Assembly: GCA_022564455.1 (NCBI GenBank)
Contig: JADFLK010000072.1
Coordinates: 1-8,579 of the forward strand
Reading direction: 5' to 3'
Source: Bacteroidota bacterium
GTDB taxonomy: Bacteria; Bacteroidota; Rhodothermia; Rhodothermales; Rubricoccaceae
Length of the DNA stretch: 8,579 bases
Under the pieces are notes generated by a model, which was not told the DNA's origin, searched no databases, and saw only the letters and a list, made by a program, of their open reading frames with translations. Positions within the stretch are counted from its first letter, which is position 1. Each line of letters starts with the position of its first letter. Shown in pieces: positions 1 to 7,199 of the stretch. A program made the translations under genes and the position numbers.

Positions 1-2382
1 GCCGAGGAACCGCAGACCACGGCTCTGGCCCCCATCCGCCCCACATTCCGCGCGTTGGCGCCGGAGACGGTTCCGGCCATTCCTCCTCCGTCCGCGCCGC
101 CCCGCGTTCAGGCCCGGATGGCCATGCGCGAAAAGGCTGAAGCGCTTTTCCGCCATCGCCGCCTCGCGCTGGGTGTATTTCTCACGTCGCTTCTTATTGC
201 ACTCGCCTATTCGTTGCTGACGCCGAAGAAGTACGAATCCTACAGTGTCATCCTCATTAACACCACAAGCCCGGCCGAGACGGGAGACGCCATTGCAGGG
301 CAGTTTGTGGATATGCCAGGATTGGAGGGCCGCAAAGTGCTCAACCAGGCGCTCATCCTGCAGCAGGCTCCCGCCATTGCTGAGCGCACTGCCCGGCGCC
401 TGATGGCCGCACCCGGCGGAAGCGCCGCGCTCAGTTTTGTCGACAAAATTAAGGGTGAGGTGAACGAGCAGAGCCTCGCTACCTACATCCAGGAAACGGT
501 TGTGAGTGTGGAACCGGCCGGCGAAGAGGTGGACGCCATTCGCGTAACGGCCAAGACTGGCAACGCCGAAGAGGCCGCCCGTATTGCTGAGATTTACACG
601 GAGGAGTACACTGCCATTGCCCGGGAAACGAGCCGCGAGCGCATAACGGCTACGCGCGAGTTCCTCGAGGCACAGGCGGCTCGCCGTGAGGGTGAGCTCG
701 ACGAAATCGAGCGCCAGATTGCTAACTATATGCGCACCGAAGGCGCCGTAGCGCTGGACGCACAGACGCAGGGCGCCATCTCCCAAATCGCCACGTTGCA
801 AGCCTCGCTCGACCGCGCCCGCATCGAAATGCGGATGCGGGAGGCCACGTTGCGCTCCCTGGAGGGTGAGATGAGCGCATTGCAGCCGCGCCTGGCTGTG
901 CGCACTGCTTCTACGGCCGAAGCGGAGATTATACAACTCGATGGCCTGATTACGGAGCTGGAGCGGGTGATCGATCAGATTTACCTCCGCAACCCCGAAA
1001 TGCGGGGCAATCCGGATGCACATCCCGACCTCGCCACGTTGGAGACACGCCTTCGCCGCATGCGCGGCGAGAAGCGGCGACTTGCTCAACAGTTGGCCGG
1101 TGAAGTGGCTGCCGCTGGAGGTGTCGATCTATCGAGCACGGGAAGCAACGGGCAGAGCTATCTCGCAGACCTTAATCGGCTGATATCTTCAGAGCGTGCC
1201 GCCCTCAATGGCGCCCGCGCCGAGAGTGGTGCGCTTTCGGGCCGCCTCGCCGAAGCCAGCAGTGTGCTCACCACCATTCCGGAGCAGGCGCGCGAGTTGG
1301 CGCAGTTGCAGCGTTCACGCGCCGCGACCGAGCAGTTCCACCTCTACCTGACCAACAAGCTGCAGGCAGCCACCGTGGCGGAGGAAACCGAGTTTGGCCT
1401 CGCGCAGGTGATCCGTGAGCCCCAGGTTCCACAAAAACCCTCCAGCCCCAATCTCCTCCTGAACCTGATGCTGGGCGGGATGCTCGGACTGTTGCTTGGC
1501 CTCGCAGGCGCTGCCATTCGGTACCGTACAGATGCCATTATTCATACCCCAACCGACCTTGCCGAGAATGGCTTTACGCTCGTGGGTACGGTGCCCGATC
1601 TCGGCGACGACGCCGAAGGCTCCCCGATTACCGTAGACGGGATGTCGGTATCGTCGGCCCTCATTGCGCTGGCCAAGCCGTTCTCGCCTGCCGCCGAGTC
1701 CTTCCGCCACCTCCACGCTGCGTTGCAGGGCGGTGCAGACTCTCCACAGGTGCTGCTCGTTACGAGCGCGGAAATAGGTAGTGGAAAGAGCCTTGTTTCT
1801 GCCAACCTTGCCGTCGCCGCCGCGCAGGCCGGCCGCCGAGTGTTGCTTATCGATGCCGACCTTCGCCACCCACAGGTTCACATCTACCTCGGCCTCGGCG
1901 AAGGTCCTGCTCTTGGCACAGGTGTGGAGGCGGAGAATCTGGTGTACTGGAATACGGTAGTCCCTGGCCTGTTCGCCCTGACGGCCCGTGAGCCTGCGCA
2001 GAACCCCGAAGACCTCTGGAGCCCAGAGCGCAGTGCCAGGCTGCTCGCGGGTCTTCGCACCACGTTCGACTTTATCGTCATCGATGCACCTCCAGGGCTT
2101 CTTGCTGCCGATGCAGCTGTGATCGCGCCACATTGCGATGCGGCCCTGCTCGTTGCCTCCGCCGACCAGACCCACGCCGACGCGCTTACGCAAGTGGCAA
2201 GCGAGCTTGCAGGCTCTGGCCTTACACAGATCGGTGCGGTGCTGAATCGCTTCAACCCAGCCCACTCCGTTGGCTTCCGCCGCACGTTTGGCTACCGGTA
2301 CGCTATGAGTTACGCCGCCGATCGGCCAACTGAGGGCGCGCCTACGCCCGATCCTGTCGTTCCTGCCGAAGCAGACTCCTGA
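1..2382 (+). CDS. wzc: Wzc-like polysaccharide co-polymerase / tyrosine autokinase (5' end outside window)
   Basis: Inner-membrane protein that regulates chain length and export of a polysaccharide and carries a cytoplasmic bacterial tyrosine kinase. The frame is open from base 1 without a stop. A TTG at 55 is the first listed start, but it has no ribosome binding site, and the upstream codons read as the same Pro-rich tail, so the true start is probably before the window; in-frame ATGs at 118 and 124 are alternatives. Numbering from 55 (775 aa): first membrane segment about 37-56; Wzz-type periplasmic domain; coiled-coil stretches about 190-280, 293-350 and 375-440; GNVR-like region ending in a PQKPSSPN stretch; second membrane segment about 467-487; ESFRHLHAAL at 548-557; Walker A SAEIGSGKS 571-579; Walker A' LLIDADLRHP 597-606; Walker B IVIDAPP 674-680. 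The C-terminus has tyrosines at 747, 749 and 753, then a Tyr-free Pro/Ala/acidic tail. Family assignment is secure; the kinase activity is inferred. Confidence 0.93.
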   Translation, partial: AEEPQTTALAPIRPTFRALAPETVPAIPPPSAPPRVQARMAMREKAEALFRHRRLALGVFLTSLLIALAYSLLTPKKYESYSVILINTTSPAETGDAIAGQFVDMPGLEGRKVLNQALILQQAPAIAERTARRLMAAPGGSAALSFVDKIKGEVNEQSLATYIQETVVSVEPAGEEVDAIRVTAKTGNAEEAARIAEIYTEEYTAIARETSRERITATREFLEAQAARREGELDEIERQIANYMRTEGAVALDAQTQGAISQIATLQASLDRARIEMRMREATLRSLEGEMSALQPRLAVRTASTAEAEIIQLDGLITELERVIDQIYLRNPEMRGNPDAHPDLATLETRLRRMRGEKRRLAQQLAGEVAAAGGVDLSSTGSNGQSYLADLNRLISSERAALNGARAESGALSGRLAEASSVLTTIPEQARELAQLQRSRAATEQFHLYLTNKLQAATVAEETEFGLAQVIREPQVPQKPSSPNLLLNLMLGGMLGLLLGLAGAAIRYRTDAIIHTPTDLAENGFTLVGTVPDLGDDAEGSPITVDGMSVSSALIALAKPFSPAAESFRHLHAALQGGADSPQVLLVTSAEIGSGKSLVSANLAVAAAQAGRRVLLIDADLRHPQVHIYLGLGEGPALGTGVEAENLVYWNTVVPGLFALTAREPAQNPEDLWSPERSARLLAGLRTTFDFIVIDAPPGLLAADAAVIAPHCDAALLVASADQTHADALTQVASELAGSGLTQIGAVLNRFNPAHSVGFRRTFGYRYAMSYAADRPTEGAPTPDPVVPAEADS

Positions 2383-2434
2383 CGCAGCATCGTCCAACCC
2401 TCCGCGCCACGTCTCACAGAACCCGCCACACATT

Positions 2435-2983
2435 ATGCAGCGTTTCCTCGACCATTCCACGCGAGGCCTCTTCCTCGCTCTCCTCGTTGCCAGTGTGCCG
2501 AATGTTCAGGCGCAGACCACGGCTCCGCTCGATCCATGCATCGGCCGTCTTGGCCGTGCCGAATTGATGGAGACAACTGCGACCAATACCTATTTCAGCT
2601 TTTTTGAACCCGGCGAAGCGACCGTGCAGGTTTATGTGGAGGGCGCTGTGCGGCAGCCCGGCCTCTACGAGGTGGGCGTGGGCACTGACCTTGGCCGCGT
2701 GCTCGCGTTGGCCGGTGGTCCTAACTACGCAACGCGCCAAAGCAATCGCGACCGGAAAGTTGAAATCCGCCTCTTCCGTCCTAACGCGGGGTTAGCCCCC
2801 ATCTACGCTACTACCCTCGAAGACACCGCCACCAACCCCGATGTGTACCCCGACCTCTGTGAAGGCGATATGATGCTGATTGATGTGATCGAGTCGAAGC
2901 GGTTTGGCTGGCAAGAGGTCGGTATCATTGCCGGAGGGCTCTCCGCAGTAGCGTTCATCGTTCGTGCACTCTCCGGCAACTAG
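2435..2983 (+). CDS. small secreted SLBB-domain protein, probable polysaccharide export component
   Basis: A 182-aa protein. An N-terminal signal peptide ends in VQA|Q (likely cleavage after residue 26). One SLBB (beta-grasp) domain spans about residues 63-150: it opens VQVYVEGAVRQPGLYEV, continues into LGRVLALAGGP, and closes with an EGDMMLIDV strand like the GD-containing turn of export proteins. A hydrophobic helix follows at about 162-178, near the C-terminus. SLBB domains line the periplasmic channel of Wza-type outer-membrane exporters. This protein is only half the usual Wza length and lacks the N-terminal Poly_export domain, so it may be an accessory ring or adaptor, not a full exporter. 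Two cysteines (35 and 142) remain after the signal peptide and could form a disulfide. The gene lies 52 bases after the kinase gene and 30 before the flippase gene. The ATG has no Shine-Dalgarno. The domain call is firm; the role is inferred from the domain and neighbours. Confidence 0.85.
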   Translation: MQRFLDHSTRGLFLALLVASVPNVQAQTTAPLDPCIGRLGRAELMETTATNTYFSFFEPGEATVQVYVEGAVRQPGLYEVGVGTDLGRVLALAGGPNYATRQSNRDRKVEIRLFRPNAGLAPIYATTLEDTATNPDVYPDLCEGDMMLIDVIESKRFGWQEVGIIAGGLSAVAFIVRALSGN

Positions 2984-3013
2984 GCGTCGTCCCTCCGCCA
3001 ACCTCTCGGGGTC

Positions 3014-4339
3014 ATGCCTGATAGCTCTTCAAGTTCTTCGGGAACGCTGTCTTCCTGGTTGAAGAAGGGCTCCTGGTCTGTTTTTGATCAGGGGCTCTTT
3101 GCGATGTCGAATTTTGCCATCAACGTCCTGCTGGCGCGGTGGCTGACGCCAGAGGCTTATGGTGCGTTCACGGTTGCGTTCATCATCTTTCTCCTTGGTG
3201 GAGCCGTACATGGTGGCCTGTTCACTGAACCCATGCTTGTCTTCGGGGCAGGCAGGTTTCAGCATCGTGTTCCTTCCTATCTGCGTGTTTTGTTGGCCGG
3301 GCATGTTCGCTTTGTGATTGTGATTGGGCTCATTCTCTGTATCTCTGCAGCGGCTTTTTATGCTGGAGGTGAGGTTGAGCTGGCCGCTGCACTTGGTGCG
3401 TTGGCAGTCGCGCAGGCCTTCATAACGTTCCTCTGGCTCATGCGTCGAGCATGCTACATTATTTTCAGACCCCAACTGGCAACACTGGCGGGCGCAGGCT
3501 ATTTGGTATTGGTCGTCGGTAGCGCTGTTGTGTTTCAGGAGATGGGACTGCTAACCGGGCCGATGGCCTTCGGCGTGATGGGAGGCGGAGCGCTCGTTTC
3601 GGGAGGCGGCCTGGCATGGTACCTCGGCGTATTCCGAGCATCGGACCAGTCGGGCCTGGTTGAGGAAGTTCGTGCGGCACACTGGGAGTACGGGCGTTGG
3701 GCTTCAGCTACTGGTGGTCTCCAATGGCTTCGCAGTGCGCTGCCGTTTCTCGTTCTGCCGCTGTTTGTGGGACTGGAGGGGACCGCGACGTTGCGTGCTC
3801 TCTTCAACTTGGCGATGCCTGCGCTTCAGGGTTTTTCGGCGCTGGTTCTACTGGCTCTTCCTGTGTTCGTTCAGGCCAGACTGAAGGGTCGCCTTTTCCA
3901 GACGGCACGGAATCTTGGAGTCGCGCTGGTGGGTCTAGCCATTGGCTATGGCCTTCTGATCGGGCTGTTCGGGACATCTCTTTTGGCGTGGTTGTACCGA
4001 GATCAGTATGAAGCGGCGCCGGCTTTGATATGGTTGATGGCTGTGCTCCCTCTGTTTGCCGTCATTGCCGGTGTGCTTATGGCCGTATTGCGTGCCCAAG
4101 AACGGCCGAAAGCTGCGTTTCAGGCTCGTGTTTGTGCTGTTGGTACTGCCGCCACGGTAGGGGTCGCGTTTACTGCCCTCCTCGGTGTTTTCGGAGCGAT
4201 TTGCTCCGATCTCTTGGCGAAAGCGACGGAAGTGCTCGTGATGGTTTCGATGCTCCGCCGAGACCGCGAGTTGAACGTGGTGGAAGCTGTAGACAACCCG
4301 GACGTTGCTTTGGATGCGTCAATAGCCTCGGGTGGATGA
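3014..4339 (+). CDS. Wzx-like oligosaccharide flippase (polysaccharide biosynthesis membrane protein)
   Basis: A 441-aa polytopic membrane protein with about 12 hydrophobic segments (approximately 25-41, 51-71, 98-116, 122-142, 157-175, 183-206, 240-254, 263-287, 302-325, 337-359, 373-393, 395-414). It resembles the MOP/PST superfamily of lipid-linked oligosaccharide flippases: an early LLARWLTPEAYGAFTV stretch, a mid-protein YGRWASATGGLQWL element, and a hydrophilic C-terminal tail. Such proteins move undecaprenyl-diphosphate-linked repeat units across the inner membrane. The N-terminus is a serine run (MPDSSSSSSG) before the first amphipathic segment. The start is the first ATG in frame after the 30-base gap, with only a weak GGGG upstream. 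The stop TGA (4337-4339) is embedded in the ATGATG start of the next gene, suggesting translational coupling. Base composition is lower in GC than in the kinase gene in the lines I counted. Substrate cannot be read from sequence. Confidence 0.88.
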   Translation: MPDSSSSSSGTLSSWLKKGSWSVFDQGLFAMSNFAINVLLARWLTPEAYGAFTVAFIIFLLGGAVHGGLFTEPMLVFGAGRFQHRVPSYLRVLLAGHVRFVIVIGLILCISAAAFYAGGEVELAAALGALAVAQAFITFLWLMRRACYIIFRPQLATLAGAGYLVLVVGSAVVFQEMGLLTGPMAFGVMGGGALVSGGGLAWYLGVFRASDQSGLVEEVRAAHWEYGRWASATGGLQWLRSALPFLVLPLFVGLEGTATLRALFNLAMPALQGFSALVLLALPVFVQARLKGRLFQTARNLGVALVGLAIGYGLLIGLFGTSLLAWLYRDQYEAAPALIWLMAVLPLFAVIAGVLMAVLRAQERPKAAFQARVCAVGTAATVGVAFTALLGVFGAICSDLLAKATEVLVMVSMLRRDRELNVVEAVDNPDVALDASIASGG

Positions 4340-4341
4340 TG
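4336..4341 (+). promoter_or_regulatory. ATGATG stop/start overlap coupling flippase and glycosyltransferase
   Basis: The flippase stop TGA occupies 4337-4339. Two in-frame ATGs for the next gene sit at 4336 and 4339, so either start overlaps the stop. Such overlaps normally allow ribosomes to re-initiate, keeping the two products in step. Which ATG is used cannot be decided; a GGGTGG just upstream is too close to be a good Shine-Dalgarno for the first. Confidence 0.6.
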
Positions 4342-5718
4342 CACATCACTGAGCTTGAACATAGTGCACACGACGCCAGGCCGACTACCAGGGGAGAGCC
4401 GGCGGAGAAGCGCCTAAAGGTGTTGATGTTGGCCTTTGCTTGTGGGCCGGGACGGGGGTCGGAACCGGGACAAGGGTGGAACTTCGCCCGTGGGATGGCC
4501 GCGTACCACGATGTGTGTGTGCTCGTCTATAGCGGATTCCGCAAGGTTATCGAGGAGGAACTGGCCCAACGTCCTGTTGCCGGATTGCAAGTGGTTTACT
4601 ACTACCTTCCGTTTGAACATCCTCGCCACTGGCGTGACGGGGTTGACCGGCACGGCTTGTCGGAGCAACTCCATTATTACTTCTGGAACTTGCGTGCCGC
4701 AAAGGTTGCTCGTGCGCTCCACGCAGAGGCCGGTTTCGACCTCGTTCACCACGTCTCGTTTATTCGGTACTGGTCTCCTAGCGCAGTGGCAACCGTCGAT
4801 GCACCGTTCCTGTGGGGGCCGGTTGGAGGGGGGGAGTCGGCGCCAAAAGTCTTCTATCCTTCTTTTGGGTGGAAAGGCCACCTTTTTGAGCGCGCCCGTG
4901 ACCTCGCACGTGCTCTGGCTCACCTCGACCCCTTCGTTCGCAGAACGGCGCAACGCGCAACCCTCACACTCGCCACAACGGAGCAGAGTGCTGAGCGTAT
5001 CCGGAAACTAGGTGGGGTGAGGATGGATGTACGTGGAGCCGTAGCCCTCAACAACGAAGAGATTGAACGTCTTGCAGAACTCCCTGCGTTGCGCTCAGGA
5101 GCGATTCGTTTTGTCAGCGTCGGCCGCTTGCTGCATTGGAAAGGCTACGAACTTGGTCTTCGCGCTTTCGCCCGCGCACTTTCGGAGGACCGATACTCCT
5201 CCAACGCTGTTCTTGCCGGCGCGGAGTACTGGATCATCGGCGACGGGCCAGAGCGTGCCCGTCTTGAGGCAGCAGCACAAAAACTCGAAATTGCCAACTG
5301 CGTGAAGTTCTTGGGCCTTCTCCCTCGCTCTGAAGTCCTTACACGGCTCGCCAAGACGCACGTGATCGTACATCCAAGTTTTCACGATAGTGGAGGATTC
5401 GCGACACTGGAAGGCATGGCTGCCGGCCGCCCTGTGATCTGTCTTGCGCTCGGTGGACCTGGTCTTCAGGTGACATCTGATTGTGGAATAGTCATTCCAG
5501 TCGAATCTCCCAAACAGGTCATCGACGACCTTTCGGCGGCGATGCTACTGCTGGCAACTGATCCCGAAAGGCGAGAGAAGATGGGCAGCGCAGCTCGTCG
5601 TCGCGTCGCTCAACAGTTCAGTTGGGATGCACTTATTACCGACGTGAGGGAACAGTACATCAAATTGGCTACACGGGCACGGTTTGTGACCGCTGCCGAC
5701 GCGAGCCATACGGAGTAG
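4336..5718 (+). CDS. GT4-type (GT-B fold) glycosyltransferase
   Basis: A 460-aa cytoplasmic or membrane-associated retaining glycosyltransferase expected to add a sugar from a nucleotide-sugar donor to the growing lipid-linked repeat unit. The N-terminal acceptor half starts after a short hydrophilic leader: VLMLAFACGPGRGSEPGQGW at 29-48, and a WGPVGGGE loop at 160-167. The C-terminal donor half has FVSVGRLLHWKG (259-270), YWIIGDGPERARLE (298-311), VKFLGLLPRSEV (323-334), then HPSFHDSGGFATLEGMAAGRPVICL (346-370, in two pieces: HPSFHDSGGF and ATLEGMAAGRPVICL). The usual E-x7-E pair reads D351-x7-E359. The frame is open further upstream, to 4030, but that stretch overlaps the flippase and does not look like a glycosyltransferase, so the ATGs at 4336/4339 are the sensible starts. 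The next gene begins 17 bases after its TAG. Family is clear; sugar and linkage are unknown. Confidence 0.92.
   Translation: MMHITELEHSAHDARPTTRGEPAEKRLKVLMLAFACGPGRGSEPGQGWNFARGMAAYHDVCVLVYSGFRKVIEEELAQRPVAGLQVVYYYLPFEHPRHWRDGVDRHGLSEQLHYYFWNLRAAKVARALHAEAGFDLVHHVSFIRYWSPSAVATVDAPFLWGPVGGGESAPKVFYPSFGWKGHLFERARDLARALAHLDPFVRRTAQRATLTLATTEQSAERIRKLGGVRMDVRGAVALNNEEIERLAELPALRSGAIRFVSVGRLLHWKGYELGLRAFARALSEDRYSSNAVLAGAEYWIIGDGPERARLEAAAQKLEIANCVKFLGLLPRSEVLTRLAKTHVIVHPSFHDSGGFATLEGMAAGRPVICLALGGPGLQVTSDCGIVIPVESPKQVIDDLSAAMLLLATDPERREKMGSAARRRVAQQFSWDALITDVREQYIKLATRARFVTAADASHTE
4828..4834 (+). repeat. G7 homopolymer tract inside the first glycosyltransferase gene
   Basis: Seven consecutive G residues encode part of the GPVGGGES loop (codons GGG GGG GAG). 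A one-base slip would shift the reading frame. A run of seven is not rare in DNA of this composition, so on its own it is weak evidence for a switch. Confidence 0.6.
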
Positions 5719-5735
5719 GTGCCAATCCGCCATAT

Positions 5736-7199
5736 ATGAATCTGACGTACACCCCGGTACACATTGAGCATGCTCCCCGCACGAGGAGCGGCGACCGCTT
5801 CCTCGTTGGTTTGGCACTGGCGTTGCTCGGCTACGCGCTGTTCGGGCGTGGCTTCGCGTATTGGGGTATTCCGCCGATTTACGTGGGTGAGATTGTTCTT
5901 GGCCTCGGCATCATCCAGCTTATTCGGGCGGGCACACTAGGCAAGCTCGCATCTGTTCCAACGATGTGGCTGCTGGGTGGGCTCATCGCTCTGGCTGTGG
6001 TTCGCATGGTCCCGTACATAGGTACGTACGGCATGTCTGCCCCGCGCGACGCCATGCAGATCATTTACGGGCTATACGCGCTGATCGTGGCCGCCTTGCT
6101 GGTTGAGCGGCCCGAGCGCATACGCGACTTTATTCGCCGATACCAGCTGTTCATCAAGGTGATGCTTGCCTGCATCTGGATCATCTACCTGATTTACAAG
6201 GTCGCCAACTCCTCAATTCCATCCCTCCCTTGGGTAGACGGCAACGTACTCGTCTTCCAGCCCAAGGGGGGGGATATCATGGTCCACATGGCGGGGATCA
6301 CTGTCTTCTTGATGGTCGGCCTGATGCGGCGCTATCCGCTGGTCGTGGCTGGACTGGTTCTCAATGCTGGTATCATCGTTGTGAGTAATCGGGGTGGGAT
6401 GGTCGCCTATTTCGCCGCGCTAGCAGTTGGCTTTTTGCTTCGTCCACCGGAGGCACGCATCGGAAGGCTCGCCTATGCGTTTGCGTTCTTCCTCGTCCTC
6501 GGTCTCATCGTCGGCCCAGTCTTTCAGATTCAGGATGGAAGGCGGCAAATTTCGGTAGAGCAATTCTGGACAAACATCCAAAGCGTCCTGGGGCGCAGTG
6601 AGTCAGATTCCCTCGAGGGGACTAAGGAGTGGCGCCTCGACTGGTGGGAGACCATCTACGACTACACGGTTCGGGGCGAGTATTTCTGGACCGGCAAAGG
6701 CTTCGGCGTAAATCTGGCCACAGACGATGGTTTTGCGGTCGACCCCCAGCTACGCAGTCCCCACAACGGGCATATGACCATCCTTGCCCGGATGGGCGTT
6801 CCCGGTGCACTGCTTTGGATTCTACTCCAATTGACGTGGTTCGCCATGGTATTGCGCGCCTGGTGGCGGGCTCGTCAAGCCAAGGCTTCCCGGTGGATGG
6901 CCGTGTTTGCCGTACTCGTTGCCTACTGGCTCGCTATGCATTTAAACGCCGCCTTTGACGTTTATTTTGAAGGCCCCATGGGAGGTATCTGGTTCTGGAC
7001 CGTATTCGGTGTGGGAATTGGGGCCGTCTATATTTATCGCCATTCTCCTCATGTTCTCTCCGACGACGACGATCAAACCCCTACGCTCGAGCCGCTTGGT
7101 CATGCCACAGACGTCCCAGCTGCAGACGCTCCAGCCATCCCGCCCTCACGCCGAGTCGCCTGGGGCTGGCCGGCTCCCACGCGTTCTGCAGGTCCATAA
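5736..7199 (+). CDS. O-antigen ligase/polymerase family (Wzy- or WaaL-like) membrane protein
   Basis: A 487-aa inner-membrane protein with roughly 11-12 hydrophobic segments between residues 23 and 435. It belongs to the Wzy_C/O-antigen ligase family, which polymerises or transfers lipid-linked oligosaccharides at the periplasmic face. Supporting motifs: VSNRGGMVA at 216-224 (the SxSR-like element); a large loop about 264-345 with EWRLDWWETI (298-307), GKGFGVN (320-326) and SPHNGHMTILARMGVPG (341-357). H343 and R300 or R219 are candidates for the catalytic His and Arg of this family. Beside a flippase and Wzc-like kinase, a polymerase (Wzy) role is more likely than a lipid-A ligase, but sequence alone does not separate them. 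The ATG at 5736 follows an AT-rich CATAT without Shine-Dalgarno; the frame is open upstream to 5622 but that part lies within the previous gene. The last ~45 residues are a soluble acidic then Pro/Ala-rich tail, whose end overlaps the next gene. Confidence 0.88.
   Translation: MNLTYTPVHIEHAPRTRSGDRFLVGLALALLGYALFGRGFAYWGIPPIYVGEIVLGLGIIQLIRAGTLGKLASVPTMWLLGGLIALAVVRMVPYIGTYGMSAPRDAMQIIYGLYALIVAALLVERPERIRDFIRRYQLFIKVMLACIWIIYLIYKVANSSIPSLPWVDGNVLVFQPKGGDIMVHMAGITVFLMVGLMRRYPLVVAGLVLNAGIIVVSNRGGMVAYFAALAVGFLLRPPEARIGRLAYAFAFFLVLGLIVGPVFQIQDGRRQISVEQFWTNIQSVLGRSESDSLEGTKEWRLDWWETIYDYTVRGEYFWTGKGFGVNLATDDGFAVDPQLRSPHNGHMTILARMGVPGALLWILLQLTWFAMVLRAWWRARQAKASRWMAVFAVLVAYWLAMHLNAAFDVYFEGPMGGIWFWTVFGVGIGAVYIYRHSPHVLSDDDDQTPTLEPLGHATDVPAADAPAIPPSRRVAWGWPAPTRSAGP
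6266..6273 (+). repeat. G8 homopolymer tract inside the ligase/polymerase gene
   Basis: Eight consecutive G residues encode K177-G178-G179-D180 (AAG GGG GGG GAT). Loss of one G would lead to a TGA at 6310-6312; gain of one G would lead to a TAA at 6386-6388. Either slip therefore truncates the protein before the large periplasmic loop, so the tract could act as an on/off slippage site. Whether it varies is unknown. Confidence 0.65.
7102..7199 (+). other. 98-base same-strand overlap of ligase/polymerase 3' end and second glycosyltransferase 5' end
   Basis: Both frames are open and both genes seem to need part of this stretch. The conserved glycosyltransferase N-terminus (RVLQVHNYYQ) begins in codon 7180, before the ligase stop at 7197-7199, and no usable start lies between 7102 and that codon. 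In the glycosyltransferase frame 25 of 33 third positions are G or C; in the ligase frame about 17 of 32 are. If the glycosyltransferase starts at the ATG at 7051, the overlap is 149 bases. Confidence 0.6.

Noticed and set aside
1315..2460. 381-codon open frame on the reverse strand
   Set aside because: It lies opposite the ATPase domain of the kinase gene, whose motifs are unmistakable. The translation is Arg/Gly/Cys-rich with no domain signal, typical of an antisense shadow in GC-rich coding DNA.
11..2524. A 14-base exact repeat (CGCAGACCACGGCT) at 11-24 and 2511-2524
   Set aside because: Both copies encode QTTA in frame, but one 14-base match in a window this size is not far from chance, and there is no further extension, inversion or mobile-element context.
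4030..4335. In-frame upstream extension of the first glycosyltransferase
   Set aside because: It overlaps the flippase membrane segments and gives a Cys/Arg/Ser-rich sequence unlike any glycosyltransferase; the ATGATG at the flippase stop is the natural start.
5622..5735. In-frame upstream extension of the ligase/polymerase gene
   Set aside because: It lies within the end of the preceding glycosyltransferase and has no membrane or family features; the ATG at 5736 follows directly after that gene's stop.
6955..7050. In-frame upstream extension of the second glycosyltransferase from a TTG
   Set aside because: It runs under the last membrane segment of the ligase gene, third-position G/C is only about 18 of 32, and it adds nothing conserved.
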